Shown here piece by piece: positions 45,742 through 56,070 of a DNA stretch of 64,000 bases. The notes under the pieces are model-generated. The model ran no database searches, was not told where the DNA came from, and saw only the letters and a list, made by a program, of their open reading frames with translations. The position numbers and the translations under genes are program-made. Each line of letters begins with the position of its first letter. Within the stretch, counting starts at the first letter, position 1. Origin of the DNA: Spizellomyces punctatus DAOM BR117 (taxonomy: Eukaryota; Chytridiomycota; Chytridiomycetes; Spizellomycetales; Spizellomycetaceae); the NCBI RefSeq assembly GCF_000182565.1, contig NW_015971541.1:939039-1003038 (forward strand), given 5' to 3'.

Positions 45742-45870
45742 AATTACCAAACGGCATACGATATTAAGAAACTTGCTGAGGAGAATGGCGACGTCCTGTC
45801 ATCAGCCGTGGCTTCCTTGTTTATCGGTAGTGCGGGTGGTCATCCTTGTACCAATGGCTTTGTGCGCTAC
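45742..45870 (+). pseudogene. Chitin synthase motor-head fragment
   Basis: Matches 31905..32018 of the intact chitin synthase over about 114 bases with some 15 differences (about 87% by eye). The frame is preserved (ENGDVLSSAVASLF, GSAGGHPCTNGFVR). About nine of the differences are silent, which suggests descent from a formerly functional paralogue, not recent breakage of the intact copy. It is cut off on both sides. Confidence 0.8.
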
Positions 45871-45949
45871 AAAGCCTTCTGATCATAATGCCCACACCTC
45901 CCCTCGGCCACAATTTGTGGACCAGCCGGTAATGCAGTGTAGCTGAGGT

Positions 45950-46440
45950 TCAGAAGCTTCCAACGCTGGTTTGATGGGTGAGAAAGATCAGAATGGGCAT
46001 TGCGTCAAAATTGATGCACTTAATGAAAATAGGATCGTCCGGCGTTTCTTTTGTCGATACCCAAGAACCATTGGCGAAATGAAGCGGTTTTAAGGCCCCT
46101 GAACGAGTCCCCGAAGCCAATGCATGAAGAACAACGGGCAACTCTGCATCGACGGTTCGTTCCATCCATCTTATTTTCAACACATCTCCCCACTACTATC
46201 GTTACCCAAGAACCATTGGGGAAATGAAGCGGTTTTAGGGCACATTAACGCCTCCCGGAAGCCAATGCATGAAGAACAACGGACAGTTCTGTATCGACGG
46301 GTCGCTGCTCGTCGTTTCCATCCATTTTTTTTCAACGGCTCTCCCCGCTACAATAATTTGTAGACCAGCCGACTTACTCTCTTTCGTCCTGCCCGCCGCC
46401 CTAGGAAAAGGTCCAGATCGAAAAAAAAACCAATCGTTGT
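45950..46440. repeat. Duplicated segment, ~145-base period
   Basis: Two diverged copies starting at about 46055 (ACCCAAGAACCATTGGCGAA) and 46203, sharing GAAATGAAGCGGTTTTA and CCAATGCATGAAGAACAACG. A third partial match (ATTTGTGGACCAGCCG) is at 45910, with its partner at 46360. The minus strand reads like remains of a coding sequence (GALKPLHFANGSWVSTKE), not an intact gene. Confidence 0.65.
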
Positions 46441-46742
46441 CCACAGTTCCCTTAGCATCTTGCCAAGTGCCTCACAAACTGGGCACATCCATTCCTTACC
46501 AAATTCATCCATAAACCCAGCACCTTCTGTAGCATTGACTGTAAGCTATACTCTAGGTGGGTTGGCAGATTCGACCTAACATAGCCAAATATGTCGTAGT
46601 TATACTGGTACATATGGCTACTGGAGCCAATTGTAAAGGAGGACCTACGATTGCAAATAATCGCAAATAACTTGGTTGTGAATTAGGAGTATATGTTAAT
46701 ATTTGCAACCAGGTCTGTAGACCTGGGTCCGCGACTCGTTGG

Positions 46743-46853
46743 GGCATACCCCTCGTTGACGTTGTTTCTGCGCCAGCAAAAAGATGACTGGAGCTGCAAT
46801 CAGTGCGAATCGGGTCATGCATGTTTTAATCGGGTATAAACCATGAGACGCTC
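46743..46853 (-). repeat. Dispersed repeat, copy 2
   Basis: Inverted partner of 25667..25777 in the acyltransferase promoter region; about 105 of 111 bases agree. Confidence 0.85.
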
Positions 46854-46939
46854 CAAATCAAACCGCTACTGCCTTGGCACTGAACTCAAGACGGTATGGC
46901 TAATTCAAATCCAAACCACCACTGTCCGATGAAATACTC

Positions 46940-47065
46940 TATACTCGTTGTAATGGAATAGTTGAATGATTGCAACCACCATAGACCAGCTCCAAATCCG
47001 CCGCTATGCTTGAACGGTAAAATGAGGTCTATACGACTGGTACTGCACACGCCGGACGTATTAAA
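46940..47065. repeat. Dispersed repeat with GCTATGCTTGAACGGTAAA
   Basis: The stretch from about 46998 recurs almost unchanged at 47421..47480. The bases before it (TTGAATGATTGCAACCACCA, CCGCCGCTATGC) recur, mostly inverted, near 48735, 52797..52862, 53017 and 57945..58030. Confidence 0.7.
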
Positions 47066-47251
47066 TAGGATAAATAGATCAGAGCTGTCTGATGTTATTT
47101 AATTGTCAGATGTTATTTATTGTGATACCGATAGTGTGTTTTCAACTTGTCCTATCGATCCTCTCGACATCCTCCGATCTGGGCTATCTTAAAAATAAAG
47201 TAGCTAGTAGTATAGTTAAAGCTTCTAGAGCTACAGGTAATCCTATTATCA

Positions 47252-47770
47252 CCTTTGTCTCGACTGCAGAGTCATCGATCACTGCCCGCCCTTTGACGCT
47301 TTCCACTCGTCCCCTCACGTTTATATGCTTGAAACCAGCTCTTTTTGAATGCATTGATACATGCCGCCTCTGATGCTTTAGACACACGGACATTTCCCTC
47401 GTCCCCCCCCCCCCCCCTCAAACCCGCCGCTATGCTTGAACGGTAAAATGAGGTCGATACGACTGGTACCGCACACGCCATTCGATACGATTGGTGCTGC
47501 ACACGCTATATCACTTTTGTCTCGACTGCAGAGTCATCGATCACTGCCCGCCCTTTGACGCTTTCCACTCGTCCCCTCACGTTTATATGCTAGAAACCAG
47601 CTCTTTTGAATGCATCGATACATGCCGCCTCTGATGCTTTAGATCCCCCTTTGTTAATGTTTTTTGCAGACACGACTCATACATCACTGCCCGCCCTTTG
47701 ACGCTTTCGACACACGGACATTTCCCTTTCCACTCGCTCGTCCCCCTCACAGACACCACTCCAATATTAA
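47252..47770. repeat. Nested direct repeats
   Basis: Two copies of a ~130-base unit (47252..47383 and 47513..47643) plus a third partial copy from 47680, all with GCCCGCCCTTTGACGCTTTC. Between them sit a run of 14 C at about 47405 and a copy of the 46998 repeat. The related copy at 29576 shows that the family is dispersed. Confidence 0.8.
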
Positions 47771-47809
47771 AGGACTGGTCGGAAAAAAAAAATACAAAGA
47801 AGACATGAT

Positions 47810-47900
47810 TCCCTGGGCGGGGTTCGAACCCGCGATCTTTGCATGGCATAAGGAGACCTTCCTTATAAGTACAAAGCCTTAACCACTAGGCCACCAGGGA
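47810..47900 (-). tRNA. tRNA-Ile (anticodon UAU), with a 19-nt intron
   Basis: The acceptor arms TCCCTGG and CCAGGGA pair fully, the D arm is GGCCTAGTGGTTAAGGC, and the T arm GCGGG-TTCGAAC-CCCGC is perfect and contains the B box. The anticodon stem TTGTA/TGCAA has one G-U pair, and the loop reads CUUAUA, intron, A, giving UAU at positions 34-36. The insertion after position 37 is 19 nt and sits where eukaryotic tRNA introns always sit; mature length without CCA is 72 nt. UAU-Ile genes carry introns in many fungi. No CCA is encoded. It is the only complete tRNA gene I see in the window. Confidence 0.85.
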
Positions 47901-47904
47901 TCGA

Positions 47905-48255
47905 CACAATAACAGCACTCCGAACGTTAATCATGACTTTTGAACAATAACAGCACTCCGTACGTTAATCATGAGTTTTGAACAATAACAGCACTCCGAA
48001 CGTTAATCATGACTTTTGAACAGTAACAGCACTCCGTACGTTAATCATGAGTTTTGAACAATAACAGCACTCCGAACATTAATCATGAGTTTTGAACAGT
48101 ATCAATATTCGGGATGCTATTCATGAGTTTTGGACAGTAACAAGATTCCGTACGTTGTTGATGAGCATTTTGGAGTTCTGCTCGCGTTAACCTCCTTACG
48201 TTAACCATAAGTTTTGAACGATAACAATATTCGGGATGTTAATGATGAGCTGTTA
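47905..48255. repeat. 38-base satellite next to the tRNA gene
   Basis: About eight to nine tandem units of AACAGCACTCCGWACGTTAA plus ATCATGASTTTTGAACAAT, at 47911, 47949, 47987, 48025 and so on. The first five are nearly identical and the rest progressively diverged. The array begins four or five bases from the tRNA 5' end, directly upstream in the direction of tRNA transcription. Confidence 0.85.
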
Positions 48256-48396
48256 GATGTCCAGACAGGTTGCATCCATCCATCTGCTGGCAAATTTCCC
48301 CAGCCAACGCGTCCACGCAGAGTTTATCGATGAGGAGGGCGACGCGTTCATTGGTAACTGAACGGAATCCTAGTTTACAAACAACTCCTACACATT

Positions 48397-48465
48397 TTGG
48401 TGCTAGTGGCCTAGTGGGTGAGGGTGGACGTTAAATCCAAATGCTCTGCTGGCCTAGTGTAGAAC
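48397..48465 (+). repeat. A-box-like repeat unit, plus orientation
   Basis: Contains GTGGCCTAGTGGGTGAGG and, 45 bases on, CTGGCCTAGTG, the same unit found on the minus strand at 48776, 49436 and 52695. Confidence 0.7.
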
Positions 48466-48775
48466 CCTATTCAACCTTCCGACCGGTAATACATAAACGC
48501 ATTGCATCACTGTGCCTCACTTGCTTGCAGCATACGACCCTTCAAGGAAGCAACATGCTTCAGCATTTCCTGGCCGACTTCAACTAGACAGATCAAGCAA
48601 GTAGCGATTCGATATATTTTTGGGTGGAGCAACAAACTGGTAAGGTCTATTTGGCTTTTTCTGTTCTTGAACGCAACCATCGCTGCAATATATTGTCACA
48701 ATGAAAGGTGAATGGTTTGAACTAGTACATTGTGGTTGCAATCATTCAACTATGAGAGTAGCCCATCCTGACGTT

Positions 48776-48897
48776 CACACTCGCCTCACCCACTAGTCCA
48801 CTAGAGCCAGCTCTGACACTAGGCCACCAGAGCATCCTGACCTTCATACTCGCCTCACCCACTAGGCCACCAGAGCGTCCTGACTTTGATGCCCGCT
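48776..48897 (-). repeat. 43-base repeat resembling a tRNA 5' half
   Basis: Two to three tandem units. Read on the minus strand each has CTCTGGTGGCCTAGTGGGTG, which matches the start of the tRNA-Ile gene (CCTGGTGGCCTAGTGGTTAA) at most positions including the Pol III A-box, followed by GAGGCGGGCATCAAAGTCAG and the next unit. Confidence 0.75.
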
Positions 48898-49006
48898 GTA
48901 GGAAATGGATGGGAAACCCGCAATTTAAACCAAAAATGGGTATATTAGGATAACGTATGGAAATTGGTCTGTATGCCACAAGATAATGATGCGGTATATG
49001 TGTTTT

Positions 49007-49884
49007 TCACCATAGTTTACTGTAGATTACACACACGATGAACTTGGAGCGATTTAGTATCCAAACTGCGTGGCTTAGCAGCCAATGCGCGTTACCTAGC
49101 AACCATAGAAAGCCGTAGTATAAGACAGACTTTTGCGACACAGGTAGAACCTTAGAACTATATAATAACATCTTTTTTCTGTGACATTTGCTTTCACATC
49201 GCTTGGGTTTATCAAAGAGACAGTTTAGGTCCGCCAGAGCAATATATGAGAGCGCCGTCGTAGAGAATAAGGTGCTATTAGTTCTGAAAACACACAAACT
49301 TGTGCCGAATCACCTACAGTGGTTAACGACCCCGCATGCCGTCGAGTTTCTTGGTGTCAGAAACCTCGACATTCCCAAGTAATCCGTTCTCTGTGTGGTG
49401 AAAATACAAAGAAAGGGCGGAAGAACGCATTACGACACCGCCTCACCCACTATCCCATCAGAGCGTCCTGACTTTGATGCCCGCCTCACCCACTAGTCCA
49501 CCAGAGCCGCTCTAACACTATCCCTGTGGCCATCCCTATGTCCTGATACTGCCTGCACATGCCCCCAGTGCATAGCTCAGTCAAGTCCTGTCAAGTATGT
49601 TGGGAGTAGTGAACTTCAGATAATCGGACACATGTCCGAATGGCACGGCTGGGATATAGACACCCCTGGCCAATGCATCAGCTCATGTGAAAGATGCCTG
49701 CTACTCTCATCGTAGCAGAGCATCCCTCGTCTCATCCTGTAGTCCAGCGTCACCTCGTCAATAGCTCATTTGAGTGCCCTCTGACTGTCGGGTCCCGCAA
49801 TTCCCGACAAAGTGGATATCTCCTTGTGTCCTTTGTGTTTGAGCAAGATCAAATACACAGCCACCTTGCAAGAGGGGCCCCCTC
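49007..49884. other. Repeat-derived spacer
   Basis: A frame at 49188..49382 (TTPHAVEFLGVRNLDIPK) matches, diverged, the sequence at 42772..42860, so it is part of a dispersed element and not a gene. A-box-like repeat units follow at 49436..49520. Confidence 0.5.
49436..49520 (-). repeat. A-box-like repeat units
   Basis: Same 43-base family as 48776..48897; one full unit and two partial ones. Confidence 0.75.
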
Positions 49885-49892
49885 TATAAAAG
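49885..49892 (+). promoter_or_regulatory. TATA box before the F-box gene
   Basis: TATAAAAG within GGGGCCCCCTC...GGCCAGGCC, about 200 bases before the ATG at 50096. Confidence 0.45.
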
Positions 49893-50095
49893 GCCAGGCC
49901 GGGGGTCGCGCGGCCACCCCCTCCCACAGCCGGGCACGTAGAGATTTTCGCCGGACACAACGAAGCGATTGGCCTGAAGAAGACTAACCATCTTGCTCGA
50001 CTTGATGTCCCTAACCGCGCTTGGGTTCCTTGCGTGGCTCTGATTCACAAACCTTTACGGATTAGTGGAAGACAAACTTCAGGGGTTAGCATATC

Positions 50096-51638
50096 ATGCT
50101 TTCCCTGAGCGAACTTCCGCATATCGTCCTTATGAGCATCGCGCGGAACTTATCTCTCGCGGACTTGGTTCATCTGCGCTCCTGCGCAAGGGCTTTGCGG
50201 AGACGCCTCTCCATTGCGGATAGACGGCTCCATGGCCTGAGTTTGATATTTGCAGAGCTGGAGCGGATCTTTATTTTGCCGTCCACGGTAAGTTTGGACT
50301 ATGTTGGCGTCTCTTAGGACGTCCGCATTTACTGTTTTCTTTTTTTTCCAGTTGCAACAATATGACGACATAGAGAAGACCTACGACGCTCTACAAGGGT
50401 TTCTCTCAAATTTGTCCTACAAGCGGACACCCCTTGGCTGCGAAGTACTTTTCGAGGAGTATGATGACATCGAGATCGACGTAGGGTACAGGTTTCTTGA
50501 GAGATATTGGCGGTCTACCGTCAGGGTTATGGACTTCATCGATCCGTCAAAATCGGTCTACCTTACCGGTGTGAGTCGATTATCATGGAGCAGTGCAGGT
50601 CAAGAGCGGCTGGCTTACGAGGATTGCGCCATCTACATGCACATCGCTGATGGGCAATACGCACTGGTGTATCAAGGAACGGAGGGCAGCTTCCCTGGGG
50701 AGGCTCGCTCCGCATTGCCTACAGTCGCAAAGCAACTACATACTACGCATAAAGAGCTAGCAAAGGTTCTTGGAAGAGCCTTGTCAGCTTTCGCAGAGTC
50801 TTCCATCCATACCGGTACCGGTGTTGGGCAGCATCTGAATTGGTCGGAGATGCAGCCAAAAGTCCTGGAAGAGCCCGAGGATTTTGTCATCGAATATGAC
50901 TTGCAGCGGAAAAGGCTGACCGCTCACCTACTCAAGGGCTTGGAGGAACTGCGGCCGCGGTTGGATGACACCCATAGTAGGCTGTGGAACTGGATACGGA
51001 GTCAAGTCGATCTGAAAAAAGCTGAATCACATATATTCTTTTTCCGAGGAATCTTTCGGGCTCTTCACGACAATTGGTGTCTATTTCACGATACAAACTT
51101 AGCACAAGATACCCGTTCGGAAGCTTTTGCCTTCGATTGGGTCAAGAACAACATCGTCTTCACGTCCTTCAGCTGCAACAAAATAGCGCCAACAAAGACT
51201 TGGCCTCATCCCGTTGAGAAACTCGAAGTGACTTTTACTGTGAACGGCTCAAAAAATCCAGTCACCTTCCAAAGACTTCTCTGTTGCCCTGATCGCAATG
51301 GAGGCTGGAACGAACTGGTCTGCTGGTCTGACCAGATTCGGTGTCATCTGTTCGAGGCAGTGGCGAAGACTACGAGCCTCACTCTCGTTATTGGAGCGCA
51401 TTCGCTGGCGTTTAGAGACATTGCGGGGTGCAGCGAGACATGGCGGAACGCTGATGTCTTCATGCTTGTGATCGCTGCGGTAGCTCTGAGCTTTGTAGCT
51501 TGGCCACCGACACCATTCGAGCTGCGACGTGTTTACGTTGAAGGTGAAAATGAGACCTTACTGGAGATTCCACTTGAGCCTCCTCTGCGAGTGCAACCAA
51601 TTTCCCCCACTACAAGGAACTTAAGCACGGTAGATTGA
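50096..51638 (+). CDS. F-box protein
   Basis: Two exons (50096..50287, 50352..51638; 64-nt intron, gtaagt...ccag) encode 492 residues. The first ~45 residues form an F-box (LSELPHIVLMSIARNLSLAD, LVHLRSCARALRR), which docks to Skp1 in SCF ubiquitin ligases. The rest has no repeat class (no WD, LRR or Kelch pattern) that I can see and would be the substrate-binding part: aromatic-rich, mixed alpha/beta, with one hydrophobic stretch near the end (FMLVIAAVALSFVAW). The intron follows the F-box closely. It stands alone in repeat-rich sequence, as lineage-specific F-box genes often do. Target unknown. Confidence 0.7.
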
Positions 51639-53324
51639 CTTCTATTCATATAGAGGTCATATACGGAACCAACGAGTTGATACTTAAGCGCCTTGCCTTC
51701 ACAGGCTGTAGAATCAGTTCTAGGTGAACGAAGGACACGAGGAAGTTTCGGGAATAGACTTTCAAAAGAATTTCTCTGCGGTACTGTTTAATAGACCTGG
51801 TGCGCATCTGCTACTTTCTTGGAGACCGAGCATGCAAAGCAAGAATAAATGAAATTACGGAATGCCGTTATTTGAGCGGGAGCGCCGTCTTTCCTTTGAA
51901 CCGGCCGCGTGTTGTTAAGGCAAATAGAGCCGCCCGATATATTTCCGCTAATCTCGTTTTGAATGTGTTTGAAGTAGCTTCTGGACTCGGTGAGGAGCGT
52001 GGATTATGGTGCTCTCAATTCTTCTGGCAGGAGCCTAAAAAATTCTCCATACTTCCAGGAAGCCAGTATGAAGAGGCCGAGACGGGCAAAGCCGGGCGGT
52101 GACAGAGCGGGGTAAATGCGCTGTTGCAGTGCATGACAAAAGAGGTTCTCGGATGCAGGACACGCAGAAGGCAGCGTATTTTCTCGCGGGCAAGGCGGGG
52201 TCATGATGACAGACGCACCATGGACAAGTTGAGCCATTCCTCACACCTTCCACACCTCTGACGCGCATGTAAATTACTGTACAAAAAGAACATGCCGGAT
52301 ATTTCTGCAATAACTCTAGCTTTTACCGACTTCTCCATTGCCTTTCGGTTAGGGTTATCCACATCCCGCTGCTTTCCTTCTCGATCTCGCATCTCGCCTC
52401 GTACGGATGTATTCGTTCACTGGGATACCTCGACCCCTTCGTCGGTACAGGAACAACGATGATGGCGGCTATGGAATGTGCTCGAAATAACATCGGGGTG
52501 GACCCATGTCAGCCATACAAATATTGGCTCAAGGAGAAGGTTGAACCCGGTAGCGAGTCCAGGGAAATGACGGATATGAAGTTGTGGGTTACGTCCTTCA
52601 CACGTGATGACCGTTTTCAAAATGTGGTTGGTCGAAAAGAGGTCAAAAAATTGCGGTTTGAGTTTTTGACCACTTTCTGACTATTTTGTTCCCGGCCACC
52701 AGAGCGTCCTGACTTTGATGCCCACCTCACCCACTAGGCCCGCCCCATCTTGACTCTTACGCCCGCCTCATCCAACGACAACTAGTATGGAAGATTTAAT
52801 CGAACAAGCATAGCAGCGGGTTTGAACTGGTGTGTTGTGGTTGCCATCATTCAACTATTCACGTAGGCCATTCATCAAACCTGGTTAACGCACACAATGC
52901 AATGCCTGCTATGCTTTGTCCGATCAAATATTCGATCCGAGTGGTAGGCCCCTTTTTGACTTGTACAGCCGCCTCAATCACTGGACCACTACCAGTCGTA
53001 TCAATGTATCTACCATTGAAGCATAGCAGTGGTTGCTGACGAGCATGGTTACATTTGTGTATCGCCATTTTTAAGCTGTTGCTACAGTGGGATTATACCT
53101 GGTTAACCCTGGTGAATACATCGTTACGAGTATTATAACCTACATATTGGGGTGCCCAATGATTAAATGTGTAGGAGTGGTACACACTATGCATACAAGC
53201 AGGTCCACCCCAAGTGGCAGTGCCTGCAGTATCGGACATGTCTGGACTGACAACGACAGCGATCGGCGGGTGGCACAGTCATATCGACCAAGTACTGTAT
53301 GCACATTTTGAGCCCTATCTATTC
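51639..53324. other. Repeat-rich spacer
   Basis: Frames of 60-100 codons without motifs. Repeat copies lie at 52695..52770 (A-box-like units) and 52797..52862. Confidence 0.45.
52695..52862. repeat. Adjacent copies of two dispersed repeats
   Basis: 52695..52770 holds GCCACCAGAGCGTCCTGACT with CTCACCCACTAGGCC (A-box-like family). 52797..52862 holds AAGCATAGCAGCGGGTTTGA then TGTGGTTGCCATCATTCAAC, the second family, also at 46940 and 57945. Confidence 0.7.
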
Positions 53325-53690
53325 AATAACGCGCCCATCATCCTTAACGGCCTCCGTGCGCCTAGGCATAGATTCAACTAGTTTAAAGAGGTTTTCAGGA
53401 GTTATGGCCGCCCACTCTTCCTCCACGATGGCCTTCAATTCTTTTAAATTATGAGGATTTATGCCTATACACCCGTTTTTTCAAGACCGACCACAGGTCT
53501 TCGATGGGATTAAGATCTGGAGATTGTGGTGGCCATGGGAGCAACGAGGACGTCATTCTGGAGAAACCACTGGCGTGAAACCCGGAATGTCTCAATGAGC
53601 GCGTTATCTTTGTTGGAAGAAGAAAACGCCTGGAACTGCGGCTTGATGCAATGTTTGGTTTTATGCTAGCCAGCATTGGGCACGACGATG
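53325..53690 (-). pseudogene. Tc1/mariner transposase C-terminal remnant
   Basis: Minus-strand reading gives PPQSPDLNPIEDLWSVLKKR, the hallmark C-terminal block of Tc1-type DD34E transposases with its final Glu. After a frameshift near 53450 it continues as EEEWAAITPENLFKLVESMP and RRTEAVKDDGR to a stop. Upstream catalytic Asp blocks are missing, so the copy is dead. Confidence 0.8.
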
Positions 53691-53785
53691 GGAGAGGATG
53701 TCACATGAAGCACGTGATGTTCTTCACTAATGTGCACTAGCCACGCTGTGTGTTGAGCACAAGCCCAGACGGAATTCCAAGCGTC

Positions 53786-54895
53786 ATGGATCCCATTGAG
53801 ATAGACGGCTCGATTTTGGAAGGCGGAGGACAGATCCTCCGAAATTGCGTGGCTTACTCTGTGTTGTCAATGCGTCCTATATATATTCATTCTATTCGCG
53901 GAAACCGCAAGAACCCTGGGTTACAGCTGCAACATCTCACTGGGATTCTCCTAGCTGCTCAATTATCAGAGGCAATTGTGTCCGGTCTGGAAAAGAACTC
54001 CCTCACACTCACCTTCCAGCCCACACGTCCCCAAATATCTATGGACAAAACCAACGCAGGACCTAAAACATACGTAGCTGAGATCTCAAGCGCCGGTGCT
54101 TGTACTTTGGTTCTGCAGTTAGCTTTACCCATCGTCCTTTACAAGGCAACAAATCTGCAAATTATTGTAAAGGGTGGCACAAATGTCCCTTTGTCACCTA
54201 GTGTCGATTATCTTCAAAGAGTTCTTTTCCCGACCTTGTCTTTTGCTTTTAGCATCCCAGGCGTGAATTTGTCCGTTGTAAAACGAGGGTTCATGCCCGC
54301 AGGTGGAGGGGAACTCCACGTTACCGGACACACCATACAAGGTCGGCAGGGATGGAAGCCGTGTACGATCTTGGATAAGGGTCAAATTGTATCATACGAA
54401 GCGATCTTTACGGGATGCTGTACTCAACAATTCTTGTCTGAATTGACGTCTCAAGTCAGTAGACGACCACAGTATGTTTTGCTTTGTGAGGATTTGCACA
54501 TTGTAGCAAAGCACACTTCACAATCGCAGCTACTTCTCGTAGCAAGAACCGATACAGGATGCATCTTTGGAGCTTCAGCTTTAGGAGGAAAGTACCAAAA
54601 CGGAGAAAAGTTGTTTCGTTCGGCGGAAAAAGTGCTTCTTAAACAGCTCATGGGCAGATCTTGCGTTGACGAGTACCTGCAAGATCAACTTATCGTCTAC
54701 ATGGCATTAGCGAAGGGCCAATCTAATGTTCGCACGGGACCTTTGACTTTACACACAAGGACTGCTATACACTTTGCGCAGGTCATGACGGGCGCGATTT
54801 TCAACATCAAAAGAGATGAGGATAAACTGGATTGCGATCAGTCCCACGAATCTTATGTCATTACTTGCGATCCTTGTACATCAGGGGACATTTGA
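53786..54895 (+). CDS. RNA 3'-terminal phosphate cyclase
   Basis: Converts RNA 3'-phosphates to 2',3'-cyclic phosphates via an adenylated enzyme intermediate (RtcA family). Intronless, 369 residues from MDPIEIDGSILEGGGQILRN, where the homology begins; 12 more codons from 53750 are possible. Family blocks: GGGQILRNCVAYS at the N-terminus, KNPGLQLQHLTGILLAAQL, VKGGTNVPLSPSVDYL, KRGFMPAGGGEL, and the C-terminal HTRTAIHFAQ with the catalytic His that is adenylated. Lacking the Rcl1-specific changes at that His, it is likely an active cyclase, not the rRNA-processing paralogue. The minus-strand transposon remnant ends just upstream. Confidence 0.9.
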   Translation: MDPIEIDGSILEGGGQILRNCVAYSVLSMRPIYIHSIRGNRKNPGLQLQHLTGILLAAQLSEAIVSGLEKNSLTLTFQPTRPQISMDKTNAGPKTYVAEISSAGACTLVLQLALPIVLYKATNLQIIVKGGTNVPLSPSVDYLQRVLFPTLSFAFSIPGVNLSVVKRGFMPAGGGELHVTGHTIQGRQGWKPCTILDKGQIVSYEAIFTGCCTQQFLSELTSQVSRRPQYVLLCEDLHIVAKHTSQSQLLLVARTDTGCIFGASALGGKYQNGEKLFRSAEKVLLKQLMGRSCVDEYLQDQLIVYMALAKGQSNVRTGPLTLHTRTAIHFAQVMTGAIFNIKRDEDKLDCDQSHESYVITCDPCTSGDI

Positions 54896-54997
54896 GATTG
54901 GCGAGTCGGATCACCCTCTTGCTGTGGCAGTTGTTGGGACTGCTGATGTTTTGATAATGGGGGGAAACGACGCTGTTGTACCGAGTGATGGCTCTTT

Positions 54998-55344
54998 TCA
55001 TCCACCGGTTGTTCTGCATGAGTTGTGCTTGATTCGCGGCATCCTTTTCGAGACATGGATTGTTGCAATGGACTGGGCAACCAGAAAGCACACAATTGCT
55101 GTCAAGATCGGAGCGAAAATGGCCACCTGACCTACCGTACAAATGAGTACTATCACGGCGGCAATCAGTATGATGGAGATAGTAAAGGTCAACACAACCC
55201 TCGGAGAAGCATTGGGGACGTTGGCACCTAAACAATGACATTTGCAATTTGTTGCGCGGTAGTAGGATCCAAAGACGGATCCTCTGCCTCTACGTCAATA
55301 AGATAGGCATCGTTGTAGAGGTGTGAGGATAAAGGAATACTCAT
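54998..55344 (-). CDS. Possible small membrane protein with a frame break
   Basis: A 38-codon frame from the ATG at 55344 (MSIPLSSHLYNDAYLIDVEA) ends in TAG at 55228. The adjacent frame then reads ANVPNASPRVVLTF and a strong hydrophobic helix (ISIILIAAVIVLICTVGQVA) to a stop at 54998. Together they look like one small protein with an acidic N-terminus and one or two membrane helices. They are separated by a frameshift or an intron I cannot define. Convergent with the cyclase gene. Confidence 0.3.
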
Positions 55345-55738
55345 CTTCTTTTCCCTTCTTGGTTACTTTATATCGCGAGATCCTCCCGTTTCTATAATTA
55401 GCTTTGGTCTGGCTCCATTTAAACAAGAAGCTACATATCCTTTGTAAGCACTAGGACAAAACATATCCACCAGTAGTTGAGTAGTAGACCACTAGAATAT
55501 TGTATTACAAGTTATAGTTGTTTGTAAACTAGGGCTTTTGCTTCCAGTACCACATCTGTGCTGTCTTTGTTTTCGAAAAGCCTGCTCTTGCACTCGATTT
55601 AATGATCGAGACTACTATAGTGTATTGGCAATAACAAATGTCACAACACAATACACCAGGGAATAAACCGCGCGACAACCGGTTCGGAAAAGCTAAGCTA
55701 CTACTAGACAATTATACACGCAATACGTAACGGTTGTT

Positions 55739-56070
55739 CTAACCGGATAATTGCCCACCACCACACACGGTCCCTACTAGGCCTTGATCTGGAACTCTTG
55801 ATGGCATTGAAGCCAGACTCTTGCATCCAGGAGCGAATCGACTGGGCAGCGTCACAAGCCAGAGGATGTTCAGTGACAAGGCTTGGAGACTAAAAAAACT
55901 GCATGTCAGCGACAGAATGACAGAATGAAAAGAAATGCCATCAGTACTTACCAACCAAGCTCAACAAATGTGGCAGCATAATAACAGCTTTGTTGGTTCC
56001 GAGGCTGCACTGGTTCCAGTTGGTTGTAATCGGGTGGGCGAGGTCCTCGGCACCAGAGCAGTACTCTCAT
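55739..56070 (-). CDS. Possible two-exon small protein
   Basis: An ATG at 56070 (MRVLLWCRGPRPPDYNQLEP) opens a 40-codon exon that can splice (gtaagt...ttttag) to a second open stretch ending at 55739; about 90 residues. TATA-like sequence lies upstream. No family recognised. Confidence 0.25.

Noticed and set aside
47905-48255. CRISPR-like array
   Set aside because: The 38-base units are directly joined without unique spacers, and the genome is eukaryotic. It is a satellite.
49188-49382. Small protein gene with PHAVEFLGVRNLDIPK
   Set aside because: The same sequence occurs diverged and broken at 42772, so it belongs to a dispersed element.
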